From assembly GCA_049999725.1 (NCBI GenBank), contig JBNGIS010005425.1:82226-115433 (forward strand): a DNA stretch of 33,208 nt, given 5' to 3'. Made by a program: the position numbers and the translations under genes. This DNA is from Haplomitrium mnioides. Taxonomy: Eukaryota; Marchantiophyta; Haplomitriopsida; Calobryales. The notes under the pieces were generated by a model. The model was not told the origin of the DNA. It searched no databases and worked only from the letters and a program-made list of their open reading frames with translations. Shown here piece by piece: positions 11,292 through 22,161 of this stretch (within the stretch, counting starts at the first letter, position 1; every line of letters begins with the position of its first letter).

Positions 11292-13855
11292 GACCAAGTA
11301 CTTCTCTTTCTAAAGCTAGATCGAGATTGAAACTACGCCGCAAAACTCAACTCGGATCCTTACCAATGTTTTGAGGAATTGTGGTGTTGTTGGTGATAAC
11401 CACATACATTTCCGAACGTTCTATACTCGAGTACTCAGTGTAAAATAGAAAATTTTTGTTTTGCTTGTCTGAAAACTCGGACTTGCCGTTTCTAGAATTC
11501 CATTTGTTTTGCCCTTTTTTTCAGAATCTGTCAAAAATGCCACTTTCTCCCTACATTCCAGTGCATTTCTAAATTTGCAGGTGCAATTTCGTATCTGTCA
11601 AAGATTTTTCTCGGTCTGGCTGTTAGTGTGCAAATTTCAGCGCCAACATTTTGTCATGGTGCTGGTGCACAGCTTGAGCGCTGCATAGAAACCCAGCGAG
11701 TGAAGGAATCCGAATGTCTCTCGAGGACACTTTTCTGGTAGCTTTCAAGCATTGAATGTGTTGGCACTTGTCAGACTTGTTCAACATGATGTTCAGTAAT
11801 CACTCGCGTCCATTTTACTACAATCAAAAGCTGGTGCAATCAAAGAGAAACATTTCTTTGAAAGCTCAACTACTAACTTTGAGATAGAGTACACAATTGC
11901 AAAATGCAGTCGATGGTTTGGTCCTGGGAATTTTAGCTGGAAAAGATCCTCGCAATCGAAATGCTTCATCCAAAATTGCCAATGCAAGAGATGAACTGGA
12001 GAACTTGGTGCTTTCTACTACCAATTAATCCATCCATTGGGTATTCCTGTACATAAATCGTTGGCAGTAATCTTCTGGTTTTACTGAATCAATATCGTCC
12101 CGTGTGTTTCTTGACTCACGGCATGATGGCAGAAGATTCGTGACCCTTCAAACTTTTGGAATACCAATTTGAAAGCTTTTCATTTTCCTTGCCCAAGAAC
12201 GGCGTCGTTTGTTCCTGAGGTATCGAAGAAAACTGTCGTCAAAGTTAATCTTAGGGGACGAGTTGTAGCTCCAAAAGCCATGTTTGTTCCTGAGATATCG
12301 AAGGAAACTGTCGTCAACGTTTATCTTACGAGACCACTTGTGGCTCCTAAAGCCATGACTTTCATGGAATGGGAGAGAAACTTGGGCAGTCATCGATGAA
12401 TTCAGTCGAAGTCTGATTCTGTTATTCACCATCCAAAGTTAGAGCTTGCCCACCCTGCTTTCTTGCTTCCCAATGCCTGTCACGCCGCACAAATTTGTCC
12501 GAGAGAAACGCTCATGCTGTAGCAACTACACAACCAAACTCAAAACGGACTCAATTTGATGCCTCAAGGCGTATTACCTTGGCAGTTTCGTCGCTAAGCT
12601 ACCGTCCGTCATCGCTGTAAGATAATCTCAGAAGATTTTCAGTCGCCATGACCTTGATCCCGTGCCGAACAACTTTATAAAGCGTACCTGGGATGCAGCA
12701 GTTTCTTGACGTGGGAATCGCTGTAGCATTTGTGTCCGACTCTCCTTGTCCAACGAGAACAAGTTGAAAGGCAGATCCGTGAATTTGGCAGCATGAACCG
12801 GGCTATGAAATGGAACAAAACCAGGCTATGAACTGGAAGCAAGAGAGCAGGATGGGCAACATTGAGCTTCAGATGGTACATAACAGAATCAGAAGTCGAC
12901 TGTGAAGCCCACGTTCAAATTCACAGCGCACTTTGAAGGAAGGAACGTGTCTTCGGATGAAAGGAGGTTTTCTCACACGATACACCGGCCCTGGTCCTTT
13001 TTTGAGTAGATTTGTTGTACGTGTCCTTGTTTTGATTCGTCAGATACATTGTGTACGCGAGTTTAATCGATGCCGTCGTCATTGCAAAAGTAGCAGTCCA
13101 ATGTAGCTGGTCTCTCAGCTGTCAGTTTGAGTTTGAAAAAAAAAATTGGGGTTTAAAATCCCTCCGAGCGAACTAGAAATTTAATGTCGGTGAGACCATG
13201 TGCGCTGGAAGAATTGAAAATTGTGCTGTTCCCAGCGAACAGCTCAAATCTACGCGTCTGACACCGCTCACCTTACAGCATTCAAACGTTCTAAAGCATT
13301 GCAAGAATTTCATGGCACAAATCCTACTATGCGCTGTGTCTTCGACTAGTCAGGCAAGGATTTGACTATCTTCAAGACAATCTCGTACTCCCCTTGCCTG
13401 AATTACATGTCTAATCAGAAAAACTGCGAAATGTCCTTCTTCAGGCCTAAGAGTGGATCCACCGCGCTAATTTGCGAGCACCTCGTCAGGCTCGTAATAG
13501 TTACACGTTTATTCGAAGATCCGACGGATCCTCATCTTGTTGCGAAAACACTGCGGCCGACCTTGTCCTTTCTTTTCAGAGTAAACCTCGCTGAAGGAAT
13601 CCGAAGACCATGCTCCACTCTTCTTCAAGACAAGCTCAAGCATTGTAGAGTTAGCCCCAGCATTGCCCTCTTGTGCGTACAATTTCCCTTTACCATTTTG
13701 GTACATGCGTTCACCATTTTCTCCGACTTCTCCATGATGAGAGTTTTCATGGTTTTCTCGTTCAGCATGTTGAATGCAGTATTGCTGCACTTTGATTGTG
13801 GGAGTTGCAAAATACACCACCGTTTTTCTTTCCTCACAGCATAAAGAAAAGCGGA
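11292..13855. other. ABCG upstream region, no gene recognised
   Basis: This stretch is richer in GC than the flanks and should include the minus-strand ABCG promoter and 5' UTR next to 11292. No convincing TATA box was found there. A small upstream ORF (minus, starting about 11411) precedes the start codon in another frame. The longest open frame (13362-13844, plus, 160 codons) overlaps open frames on the opposite strand and has no recognisable domain. I do not call it a gene. Confidence 0.45.
12208..12357. repeat. Two-copy 75-bp tandem repeat
   Basis: Copies at 12208-12282 and 12283-12357 are exactly 75 bp each with no indels, starting tttgttcctgag and ending aaagccatg. I count 10 differences between them. 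The period is a multiple of three, so both strands stay open through the repeat (plus 12169-12399, minus 12148-12432). The substitutions are mostly non-synonymous in either reading (8 of 10 plus, 6 of 10 minus), so protein-level constraint is not supported. Confidence 0.9.
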
Positions 13856-13894
13856 AATGCTACTGCGTGACGTATAAAACGGAGCAGTAGCATT
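13856..13894. promoter_or_regulatory. 11-bp perfect hairpin enclosing TGACG and TATA-like motifs
   Basis: AATGCTACTGC (13856-13866) is the exact reverse complement of GCAGTAGCATT (13884-13894). The 17-base loop contains TGACGT and TATAAAA. Open frames beginning at 13902 and 13915 lie just downstream, but no product is recognised. A promoter role is inference from the motifs. Confidence 0.4.
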
Positions 13895-14783
13895 CCCGAG
13901 GATGGAAACTGACATTGGAGCATCAAACCATTGTGTGCATCCCCGTCACAGAAGAAATGGAAACAAGACCTGCCACAAATTCTGTGTCGATGCTAGACAT
14001 GATAAGTCCACCACTCCTCCGGCCATGGGTGATTCAGAGGGGTATGGGGCCCTCCTCAAATGCCCGTCGACGATTCCGCTCTTTTGAATCGACCCTGAAG
14101 AGAGGCCACCCTCATGGCCTCTTACGCAAGGAGTCCTTGCCGTGTCGCTCTACGCCAGATTTGAAGAAATCAGGAGAATGGCAGGGTATCGCTACACATG
14201 GCAAAGATCACAAGGCAGCGTGATTGTGATTGTGAATGCTGCCTGCACCATTTCTGTAGAGACTGCAAACCGAGAAAATGTGCTGTACGCTGCACTAGTG
14301 CAGGTTCTGCAGCTTCAGTCAGAAATCGCAGCAGATTTGGGGGGCTGAGGATGTGGCAATGTTTGAGCACCGTCAGTTTCAAATGTCTGGATTAACGCAG
14401 AAACGCAAAAGATTCCAATCTCAAATATCTGGATCTCAAATGTCTGGATGAACGCTCAATTGCAGAAGGCTCCAATTTCCAATGTCTGGATTAAAGCCGT
14501 TCGCAGAAGGCTGGCGTGGTGTTGGAGGATGTGGCTATATGTAAGCAACGCCAATCTCAAAGTCGGATCGTTACTACACACCAGGAAGAAGCTGGATGCG
14601 AGGACAAGAGCAACAGTTTTCAATAAGGACAAGAGAGATGGTTGTCTTTTGCATGCAAATTATGAGAGAGGAACAGTACTTTTTAGCTGGGAAAAATGTG
14701 CATGGGAATATAGTAAAGGAATGAGGCTGCTCCAGCTCTCTTTGGTGGATGCTCACTTTGTCACATACCTAATTGGGTGCTAG
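13895..14783. other. GC-moderate stretch with short overlapping ORFs, unrecognised
   Basis: A 102-codon plus frame (13915-14223) is Arg/Ser/Pro-rich. It overlaps other plus frames and a minus frame at 14170-14382, and no domain is visible. Inside it, GAGGCCA...TGGCCTC (14101-14120) is a small inverted repeat. From 14380 to 14497 the phrase 'caaatgtctggat' recurs four times with variation and irregular spacing, a decayed tandem repeat. A gene fragment cannot be excluded. Confidence 0.35.
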
Positions 14784-16900
14784 AGATGCAAAATTGTTGG
14801 ACTCTATGGCTTGAATTGTGTATTGGGTTGTGAAGACATGGAGAATTGACAAGAGAAGGATTCAAATTCTATAAAGTCATGGACCATATATGAAAAATCT
14901 TGCTACAAGAATGGTGGATGCTTATATGGTAAAGTAGTGGTGTCCAAAATATTAGAAAATCAAAACAAAAGAAGATTCGTGAAAGTGCTATAGTGTTTGG
15001 ACAAGTGTTGTACATTTGAGTGTGTTTCAAAAGATGTTGTAAAGGAGTTGGACTTCTTGTAAATAGAAATTGTAGAGTGTCTGCACTATAGAAGAACAAT
15101 CCAAGAATGTCTATGTATCAGTTGCAGATGGCAAAGGATCTCTATGACTTTTCTAGGTTCCACTTTTTTATTTTTTGAGAATATGTTGTGTCTTGTCAAT
15201 TTGTATCTATCGTCACATCATGCTTTCTAGTTCTAAAGCTATCTGGTTGTTTGGGAGCAAACATCTCTTACATGAGTTTTCGGATTCAATGGTCAAGGCC
15301 AAAAAAAGGAGACTAAATAAAAAATATAGGTCTACCTCACCTCCTAGTGTGTGTTCACTGTTATGTGAGTGAGTATTGTCTTGTCATACATTAGAATCAG
15401 CCTCTGAATGCAAAAGAAGACTACTTTTAGAAAAGTGAGTCTTCCTTGGCTATCGCTTATGGATCGTATCTTGTTTTTGGCTTATTGTATAACATGAGTT
15501 TTCATAGAAAGTGAATATTTGGCATAAGCCCTGCCAACACAAAGTATTTTGGAGTTTGAGTCCATGGTATTGTTGCAATCTAAATCAGGTTAGAATTTGG
15601 GTGGATAGTGTGTAGTTATCTTTAGCTCATAAAGTAAACTCCTCTAGACTACATGTTTCTTTCCCTGTGATGTATATGAAAAAAATGAAGTCCCATTCAT
15701 AGAACTCTTTTGTTCTATTATAGGTTTTGAAATGTTTGAACGAGCTCGAGCCCTTCACCTCTTACTCTCTCCCTTACACTTGGTCAACAATTATCATTAC
15801 AAAGCAGTCCAAGGCTAGTGCCCAACATGTGTATCATTCTAGCTGGGAAGTCTAATATTGGAAGTACTTATTTCTATGTTATTGTTACTGACGATGAGAT
15901 CGCACAACATAGATTCATGCATATTCATTTGTAGAAAACAATCACTCCTATATTCAATACGTGCTTGTTCTTTAATATATCTAGACATAAGGACCTCTAG
16001 ACCCCTTGTTTGTCCATTTTTTGTAATTTTCTTTCGTTGTCAACCCTCCACTAGCTCTCCTTTCTCGTTCTGTCTATCATTACTACACTTGTCAAGTTTG
16101 TAATACTCCCTTGTGTAGGTCCAAAACTTTACCTCTTTTGTAAACCATACTTTGTTGTATTGTTTTGGAAGTTCCATCATCATTACTCTTTGTTTCCAAA
16201 CTTGAAGTTCCTAAGTCATAAGCCCACCTAGCTTAGTCTCACTTTGCTATGTTATTATGACCATAGCAATTGTCCTCTCTGTTATCAACCTTTCATGACA
16301 TCCACCTTTGTAAGGCTAGATTTGTTAATTGTTATCATAAGTCTACATTTCGTTTTGACTTTTTGTAATGCTTAGTGTGTAGATGTGGTTGCATGTTATC
16401 TCCCTATCGTAGATCTAAAATGTTGTACCCTGACTTGAAATTTTTTTCATTTGGCAAGCCCATTGTCAAAGAAAAAATTTTTTTGCAAGGTTTTTAAGCC
16501 TTATTTTGTCGTGTGAAAGCTTGTATTTGGTTAACTGTGTCATTTATAGGTTCTTGCCTTTGTTTAGTAGGTCTATTGCTATTGGATGTTGCCTTTTCAA
16601 TAGGGTAGCTTGACCGTCATGTCCAAACAGTTGTAGCTTGGCATAATCTAACCATACCCAAAACAAGGCCGCTTGTCTTTTCCAAAAACAAAAGCATATC
16701 TTGCTTATTACTTCCTAACATAGTCCCCTATTCACTTCCGACCACAATGTTGAAGACGTAGATGTTTACCCTCTCACAATAATGATCTATTCCTAATTTC
16801 ACTTTATTTCATTGCGACAACTAGAGGATTCTCAACCGACTTTCTATGTATGGTCACTATAGTAGTCTATTATAAACCTCTTCAAATATCATTACAAAAT
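14784..16900. repeat. AT-rich dispersed repeat, copy R
   Basis: Diverged direct copy of the material at 1-2750. Matching blocks in the same order include the 'gtagagtgtctgcact' and 'gcagatggc' phrases (15070-15135), 'aaaaaggagactaaat' (15303), 'tttttggctt...gagttttcatag' (15474-15508), 'gaatttgggtgga' (15594) and 'ttcaatagggtagcttgacc' (16595; compare 2248). No coding domain is visible. The two copies bracket the ABCG gene and its upstream region. Confidence 0.45.
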
Positions 16901-18642
16901 TTATAGGTTCCATAACCTTATGCTAGCTCCTCTCGCTGTAGTGGTTAACTTGAACCTCACCTTCATTACTTGACTCTAGAAAGTTGGACTATCACTCCAA
17001 ATCATTGCTATGAATGCCAATTTCCAAATCTTCATGAAGAACAAATTGGCTTGGGAGAGTTTTGCTTGTCATGATCTATTACATCCTAGAGTCCACTCAT
17101 TAAATGAAGAGTGTTAGATGGTGCATGGATTACTGAGTCAAAGAATGATGTTGCCTCACAAATTTCCATTCTAAAATGTTAAGTATAGCTCAAAACTAAG
17201 AGCACATATGATTAACTAGCCCAAGAGATGTTGGTTGAAACCAGTATATACTTTTATATTCTCATGGAGATTGATTGCAATGTATGCAAATGCTTAGTCC
17301 AATGAGGGCTCTATTGAGTGGTAATCTTTGATGCATTCTAAACCATAGTCTTGCATATATCCTAACTCCTAGTTAAAACATAGTCCCAAACTTGAAAAGT
17401 AAGCCAAAACCAAACATCTAGCCTCAAGACCGTGTTATGAAAATTAACAAGCACTACACTACAACCAAAAATTGGCATTGGACTCTACTTTCTCCCTATA
17501 CTCTACTTGCTATCAAAATAATGAAGCCACTATCCTATCCTCCATCTTTTTCTAGACACTACTGTCCTATGTTTTATATCCTTCCAATTTGCTCCATTTA
17601 ACTACCTCCTCTAATTTCTTTGCCATATGGGTTTTTGTGGAAATGGTAGAAGCCTATGACATAGATCTCATTGAATTAGTCTATTGTATGTGGTTAGAAA
17701 TTATTGACATACATTAGTGGCTTGCAACCTGGATTCCTTCAAATACACATAATTTTGATGGCATTGATGTTGTTACTTGTGAACACATTCATGTAAATTC
17801 TAAAAAACCGTCTAGATACATTGTAACTGTGTTCTTGTTGTTCCTTTACCTTGCCATATTTTTCCTTGCTAGAATTTTCTTGCTTGCTGTGCATTTTCCA
17901 CTAGATCTGCGTAATTTAGCTTGCCAAATTGCCTTCAAATCTTTGTATTGTCACCTATTGTGATACTTCTTCATTATAGCTAGATAATCCATACACATTT
18001 CTCCAATCTCATATTGCTACTAGATTGAGTTTTTGTTTTCGGTTTTCCAAAATATTTCCTTTCCAATGATCATCCAATTGGTGCTACCACTTTCATTCTT
18101 CTTTATTGCTTGTTTGTGACTGAGATAGTCGACAATCTTGTTGTTGTTTCTGCTCCCCCTCCTTTCTTTTGTGGCATCTATTTTTTTCTCGTCGAACGAA
18201 TGAATTTTGCTAAAAAAAACTGCGAAACTGAATTCGTAGCAGTGTATGAGGCACCCTTCTCTCCTTCCACTTACATTTAGAATGATACTGCTGACATTGT
18301 CAGAATTCGCCGATTACTTGTTTTTTTTGCAAATTCTTGTTTTACTTTAGGCTCATATACTTGTTCTCATTCCTCCCCCAATGGCTTTCCAATCCGCCAT
18401 GCCATCTCATTATACTTTCCCAAAATTCACAAGTCATATGGCAGTGGATTACGTGGGTGTAGTCATTTGTTAGCACTTGCTACTGCTATAGGTGATCAAG
18501 GGGAAGTTTTCCAAATTTAGAACCCTGTAACTTTAGATGGTGATACTATCAATTGGTACTTTCAAAGAAGCTTTTGTAGTTGTCACTTGGTCTAATTTGC
18601 AAAATGTATTTCTGGAATGTTTTTGACCAGCCTACCACTTTG
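16901..18642. other. Intergenic AT-rich stretch, nothing recognised
   Basis: No open frame above about 60 codons, RNA gene or clear repeat structure was found. The sequence is T-rich with homopolymer runs, as in decayed transposon remnants. It ends at the inverted repeat that opens the next element. Confidence 0.4.
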
Positions 18643-18667
18643 AACAACCGCTACTTTGAACCAAGAA
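18643..18667 (+). repeat. Left terminal inverted repeat of candidate element
   Basis: Contains the 20-bp sequence whose exact reverse complement lies at 29250-29269. A related phrase, 'ccactttgaac', lies just outside (18635-18645), so the motif may be locally reiterated. Confidence 0.6.
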
Positions 18668-18928
18668 TAGGCTACTCTAAACATGAACCTTTTCTTTATA
18701 GGAAAAATCAACTATTTGAAGAAACTTTTTTAACAAATATGGTTAACCTCTAATGGACTACCTAAAATAAGTGTTTTTTAGTACAATTTTGCAAAATGAC
18801 AAAATTTTGAACTTTTTGTGAAGAAAATGAAAAAAAGAAATTAGATAGATGAAAACAAGCAATGCTTTATATACTAACTTTTTTTTTCACCACGTGAACC
18901 TATGTGTCAAGAGCTTCACAAATCATTT

Positions 18929-18940
18929 TTTGGCGGGAAA
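18929..18940 (+). promoter_or_regulatory. E2F-type site upstream of the methyltransferase gene
   Basis: TTTGGCGGGAAA fits the plant E2F/DP consensus TTTSSCGS. It lies about 20 bp before a TATA box and about 210 bp before the proposed start codon. It is conspicuous because the surrounding DNA is almost devoid of G and C. E2F sites usually confer S-phase expression; that use here is inferred. Confidence 0.55.
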
Positions 18941-18960
18941 ACGTTTTTTTGAAATTCAAG

Positions 18961-18969
18961 TATAAAAAG
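18961..18969 (+). promoter_or_regulatory. TATA box of the methyltransferase gene
   Basis: TATAAAAAG lies about 185 bp upstream of the ATG at 19147 and directly after the E2F-type site. Transcription would be expected to start roughly 25-35 bp downstream, in or just after the hairpin at 18974-18998. Confidence 0.6.
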
Positions 18970-18973
18970 AGCG

Positions 18974-18998
18974 ACAATGGAAAGTTTCTTTCCATTGT
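18974..18998 (+). other. 11-bp perfect hairpin at the expected transcript start
   Basis: ACAATGGAAAG, loop TTT, CTTTCCATTGT: a perfect inverted repeat just after the TATA box. It would lie at or close to the 5' end of the transcript. Confidence 0.7.
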
Positions 18999-19146
18999 TG
19001 CAAGTTTACTTTCTAGTTTTTGTTTTCTTATCAAAGCAATTTTTGCAATTTCTTGTTATTTTTCCATTTTTAGCCATTCGCTTTTTGTCAACTTTTGTTC
19101 GTCGGTTTTTTTCCCTCAAATTTCACTAGTTTTTACTTTCGAAAAA

Positions 19147-19505
19147 ATGGCAGCACATGTCAATGTTCCCAAACCAGCTCAACCGAAGCCTTATAGGTAT
19201 GCGGATGTGCTTAAAGTTTTAGAGCAAGAAAAATTAGACTCATAATGGCTACTTAATTGTAGCAGCATGAAAGACATTGATCAACACCTTTACCTTTCTG
19301 CTGGTGAAGGTGAGAAATATAAGGTGGGCCTTTTGTTCCAAATAACCATGATAAGAAGGGGGTAGCAAGCCCACATCGGGCTGCTTGTGCAGTTTGTGGA
19401 TAGCATTACCCTGACAAGGCCTCTACAAAATGATTTTGCTTTGCGGAGATAAATTAGAGGGACAACTTCACCAAGCATCTAATGTCGGCAAAGAACAACG
19501 GCAAG
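19147..19505 (+). pseudogene. ParB/methyltransferase gene, exon 1: BED-like zinc finger (decayed)
   Basis: The proposed start ATG sits in an AAAAAATGGC context after the TATA box. The frame runs MAAHVNVPKPAQPKPYRYAD and on to a TAA at 19243-19245, continues in frame, then shifts near 19345. In the shifted frame a C-x2-C pair (codons 19386-19388 and 19395-19397) is followed about 26 residues later by F-T-K-H-L (His codon 19476-19478). This resembles a BED-type finger, but its last His is not evident. Stops at 19401 (TAG), about 19429 (TGA) and about 19453 (TAG) break it. The exon ends AAG|GTAAGA at 19505. A DNA-binding role is inferred from the finger only. Confidence 0.5.
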
Positions 19506-20067
19506 GTAAGATCTGAAAACTATTTTTCATTTGTTTTCTCTTAGCACTATCTTGGAACACCATGCGCCCATTGGCTCTAGAGTCAATGCACGCATGGAGC
19601 TCCGAGTTAACTTAGTGCCCCCAAAGACTCAGAGTCCAAGTTTGCAAGGACTCTAGAGTCCATGCGCACATGGACTTGAGAGTCCATGTGCGCAGATACT
19701 TCTGAGTCCAAGCGCTTGGACTCAAGAGTCCATGCGCGCAGACAATTTTGAGTCCATGCACGCATGGACTCAGAAGTCCATGTGAACAAACAGTCTTGAG
19801 TCCATATGCATATGGACTTTGAAGTCTATGTGCGCATGGACTCACGAGTTCTTGTCGAAAAGGACTCTAGATTTCAAGCGCACATAGACTCAGGAGTCCA
19901 AGCGCGGACCGACTCTGAGTCTCTATGTGTTTTGACTCATAGTCCATGCGAGTATGGACTCCCAGCCATTTTTTAGCTTAGACTGTAGGTTCAAAAGTTT
20001 AAATTTCTTATAAACATATGGAGCTTTTTTGTGTAACATGTTTGATCTTCTTTTAATTTTTTTTTCA
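19506..20067 (+). other. Intron 1, filled with 24-bp palindromic array
   Basis: Donor GTAAGA at 19506; acceptor after a T-rich tract ending tttcag at 20067. About 400 of its 562 bases are the palindromic array described separately. The coding frames on the two sides are otherwise unrelated to the repeat, which supports its being intronic. Confidence 0.6.
19556..19963. repeat. 24-bp near-palindromic tandem array A, about 17 units
   Basis: The unit is GAGTCCATGCG, then its reverse complement, then a 2-bp spacer; most units are exactly 24 bp, with a few of 22, 23 or 28. Examples start at 19580, at the unit beginning gagtccatgcgcac (near 19657), and at gagtccatgcacgc (near 19750). Copies are well diverged, so the array is old. 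Each unit could form an 11-bp cruciform or hairpin, and neighbouring half-units could also pair. The 24-bp period leaves long open frames on the minus strand (19607-19789, 19612-19845) that are only an arithmetic effect. Confidence 0.9.
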
Positions 20068-21531
20068 GTTTACTCGATATTTGGCAGACTTCGTTGATGC
20101 CTACCCAAATGCAAAGCGTGTCGAGTGGGACTTCATCAAGTTGGCCATTAGCATCAAGCTATTGAAGCCAAAGCAAGGAGTCTATATTCAGTAGTTGGTG
20201 CCACATCCAAACGCGATGACCATGCCATTGGCAGTAACACCAGGACCATCATCTACCAAAAAGAGAAAGACGGTGGAGCCAGCCAAAGCTCCAAAAAAAG
20301 AAGAAACAGACCATCCCAAAGAAGAAGCCTATTCTCACACCCATTATTGAGGAAGATCTGGTCCCCTCCCATTTTCCAACAAGGTCATCTTCTTCGGCCC
20401 CTTCGTCTTCAACACCAAGCAGCTCAAATGAGGAATCAAAGGTGGAGCCAGTTCAAGCTCCAACGTCTAGATCAAAAAGGCAATTACATAAGAGGATGCG
20501 AACATTACAGGAGCGTGAGCAAGTGAACCCTCACACAGTACATGAGAAAGGCAAAAATAAAATCAAATCCAGCAATGTAGAGTCGGAGAGGAAACTATTA
20601 CAATTCAACTGGAGAATTTAAATCTTCCAAAACCTGGAATAGACAACTAGGTGCCATTTCAGATTAGGAGGTTGCATAAAGACTTTGTTGAGCTTTTGGC
20701 GCAAATAATGCTCACCAATTAATATGTGCACAGTTTTTTTATTATTGTCATTGACCCGAAGTGTGGGTTGAAGGATAAGTTAGAGTTCCATCTAAGGAAC
20801 CTTGACAAGTATTGGCACGAGATTGTAGGAGGCAATCATAGTGTTGCTGCAAGACAACTTTTAATCACCAAATGCGGAGTGAAGAATCCAATGTTGTTGC
20901 TCTGTAACTTTTATGTCTATGTGGGCTTAACACCAACAAAAGCCCGCATATTTGCAACAAATGACAATTACAACCAAAGGTACCAATTGGAAATGACATC
21001 GATTCATAAGGTTGAATATTGACATCATAAGATTGTGGAGAGTGGGATGGTTTTATCCCATAAATTAATAAGAGAGTTGGTGTTGGAGACCTTGGAGATC
21101 AAGCCAAACTTGACTCTTGAGAAGAGAGTCACTTCTCAAGACAATTGGTTTCAGCTACCAATCCAAAATGGTGAGCTCTAGGATTTACAACAGAGCATTT
21201 TTTTATGTAGGAGAAAAATACAGTAAAAAGTCAAAAGCCTAAGACCAAGGGATCGTTGAGAATGGAGGACATGAAGTGGACACCTTGGAGTTCCCTTTCG
21301 GGTTTTCCAAATGAAGTTAAAGTTTTTGTTTTAAAACTCGTGGAAACCGGAGAGCTTTCAATTGAAGAAATGTCTTATGAACTATAGAGACATAAAGTTT
21401 TAGCGGTCATAATTAAGTCTATTTGCTCCAAAATCTACTGTAGCTCACAGAAAGAAGCAAGAGAGGAGTACTCTCTCCACACCAAGGAGTCAAAGGTGTT
21501 TACATTTTGCTCCGGTTTTGAGAAGCTTTTG
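20068..21531 (+). pseudogene. ParB/methyltransferase gene, exon 2: basic linker and ParB-like domain (decayed)
   Basis: The exon opens FTRYLADFVDAYPNAKRVEW after a clean acceptor. A KKRK cluster (about 20259) resembles a nuclear localisation signal and is followed by a Lys/Ser/Pro-rich linker containing a frameshift near 20290. From about 20590 to 21020 the frame resembles a ParB/sulfiredoxin fold: a strand like ITIQLENLNLP, a helix (RRLHKDFVELLAQIM), a strand FFIIVIDPKCGL, then the diagnostic EIVGGNHSVAARQLL (20819 on), comparable to the ParB G-x-x-R-x-x-A box. A conserved-looking tail (SLRMEDMKWTPW, then EARERRE-like Lys/Glu stretch ending FEKLL) runs to TTG|GTAAGT at 21531. Stops at 20192, about 20651, 20720 and 21020 and a frameshift at the T run near 21205 disable it. 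Catalysis is not implied; several ParB-fold proteins only bind nucleotide or DNA. Confidence 0.6.
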
Positions 21532-21620
21532 GTAAGTTTGTTTTTCCATTCTACATTTATTTTTTTAGACTTGCATTGAATGTTTTGTAAATGAACTTTT
21601 GTTAGAATAAAAATGATTCT

Positions 21621-21702
21621 CAGTTCATGCGCACATGGACTATCAAGTCTATGCGTGCAAAGACTCTCTAGTTTGGCGCACTTGGACTGTCAAGTCCATG
21701 CG
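21621..21702. repeat. 24-bp palindromic array B, left part
   Basis: Three and a half units of the same family as array A, ending mid-unit at aagtccatgcg where the gypsy element begins. The array resumes at 26632. Confidence 0.85.
21698..21702. repeat. Target-site duplication of the gypsy element, left copy
   Basis: ATGCG directly before the 5' LTR; the partner after the 3' LTR is TTGTG (26627-26631), matching at 3 of 5 bases. It is accepted because removing the element and one copy leaves a unit of exactly 22 bp with matching halves. Confidence 0.5.
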
Positions 21703-22091
21703 TGTAATAGTACAAGCATAAGATTGTGCTATTTATAAGAAAATAAAAAGGAGTGAAGGAAGTGGTAGAGAGTCACTTTTAAGATTGAGATAAGATTACT
21801 TGCCATTGAAGTTACCTTTAGTATAGAGTCACTTTTAGGGTTGAAATTAGAAGTGACTTGTAAGTGAAGAAAGAGGGATGACACCCTCTTCTCTTGTATA
21901 AATATAATGGCTTCTTAGCCCTACTCCTCATCCTGAAGTTCATCTCGAATCACTTGGGTTCTTTGGTTGCTTGGATTTTGCTTGCACTCTTGGTCTTAGC
22001 TTGGACCTTGAGTTGTTTTTGGTTGAAGAACTCTATTAGAGTTCACTATGAGTTATTACTCATTTGGATTTGGTCTTTGAGTTCTTTTACA
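21703..22091 (+). repeat. Gypsy 5' LTR (389 bp)
   Basis: Begins TGTAATAGTACAAG and ends TTTTACA. It matches 26238-26626 at the same length. A TATA box, TATAAATATA, lies at 21897-21906 and is kept in the 3' copy (TATAAATA at 26432). Confidence 0.93.
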
Positions 22092-22092
22092 T

Positions 22093-22103
22093 TGGTATCA
22101 GAG
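22093..22103 (+). other. Primer binding site, initiator tRNA-Met
   Basis: TGGTATCAGAG, one base after the LTR end, is complementary to the 3' end of plant initiator tRNA-Met, the usual primer of plant LTR elements. Confidence 0.93.
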
Positions 22104-22161
22104 TTACGGTTAATTTTTGGTGGTGAGTTACATAGAGAATCAAGAGGCGGTGGTTTAAGCA

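Noticed and set aside
11310-11363. 5'-UTR intron of the ABCG gene (gtaagg...tttag)
   Set aside because: Only 54 bp, and joining would put the upstream ATG out of frame with the transporter.
13362-13844. 160-codon plus-strand ORF as a gene
   Set aside because: It is the longest simple ORF, but both strands are open here, no domain or signal is recognisable, and codon content looks like antisense of a hydrophilic frame.
19607-19845. Octapeptide-repeat protein encoded by the palindromic arrays
   Set aside because: A 24-bp period automatically gives eight-residue periodic open frames on both strands; the arrays lie in introns and units vary in length.
19556-19963. CRISPR-like array
   Set aside because: The units are contiguous 24-bp palindromes without unique spacers, in eukaryotic intron DNA.
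21168-21209. A 42-bp intron between gtgagctc and atgtag in exon 2
   Set aside because: Too short for a plant intron; an in-frame stop plus a frameshift at the T run explains the sequence.
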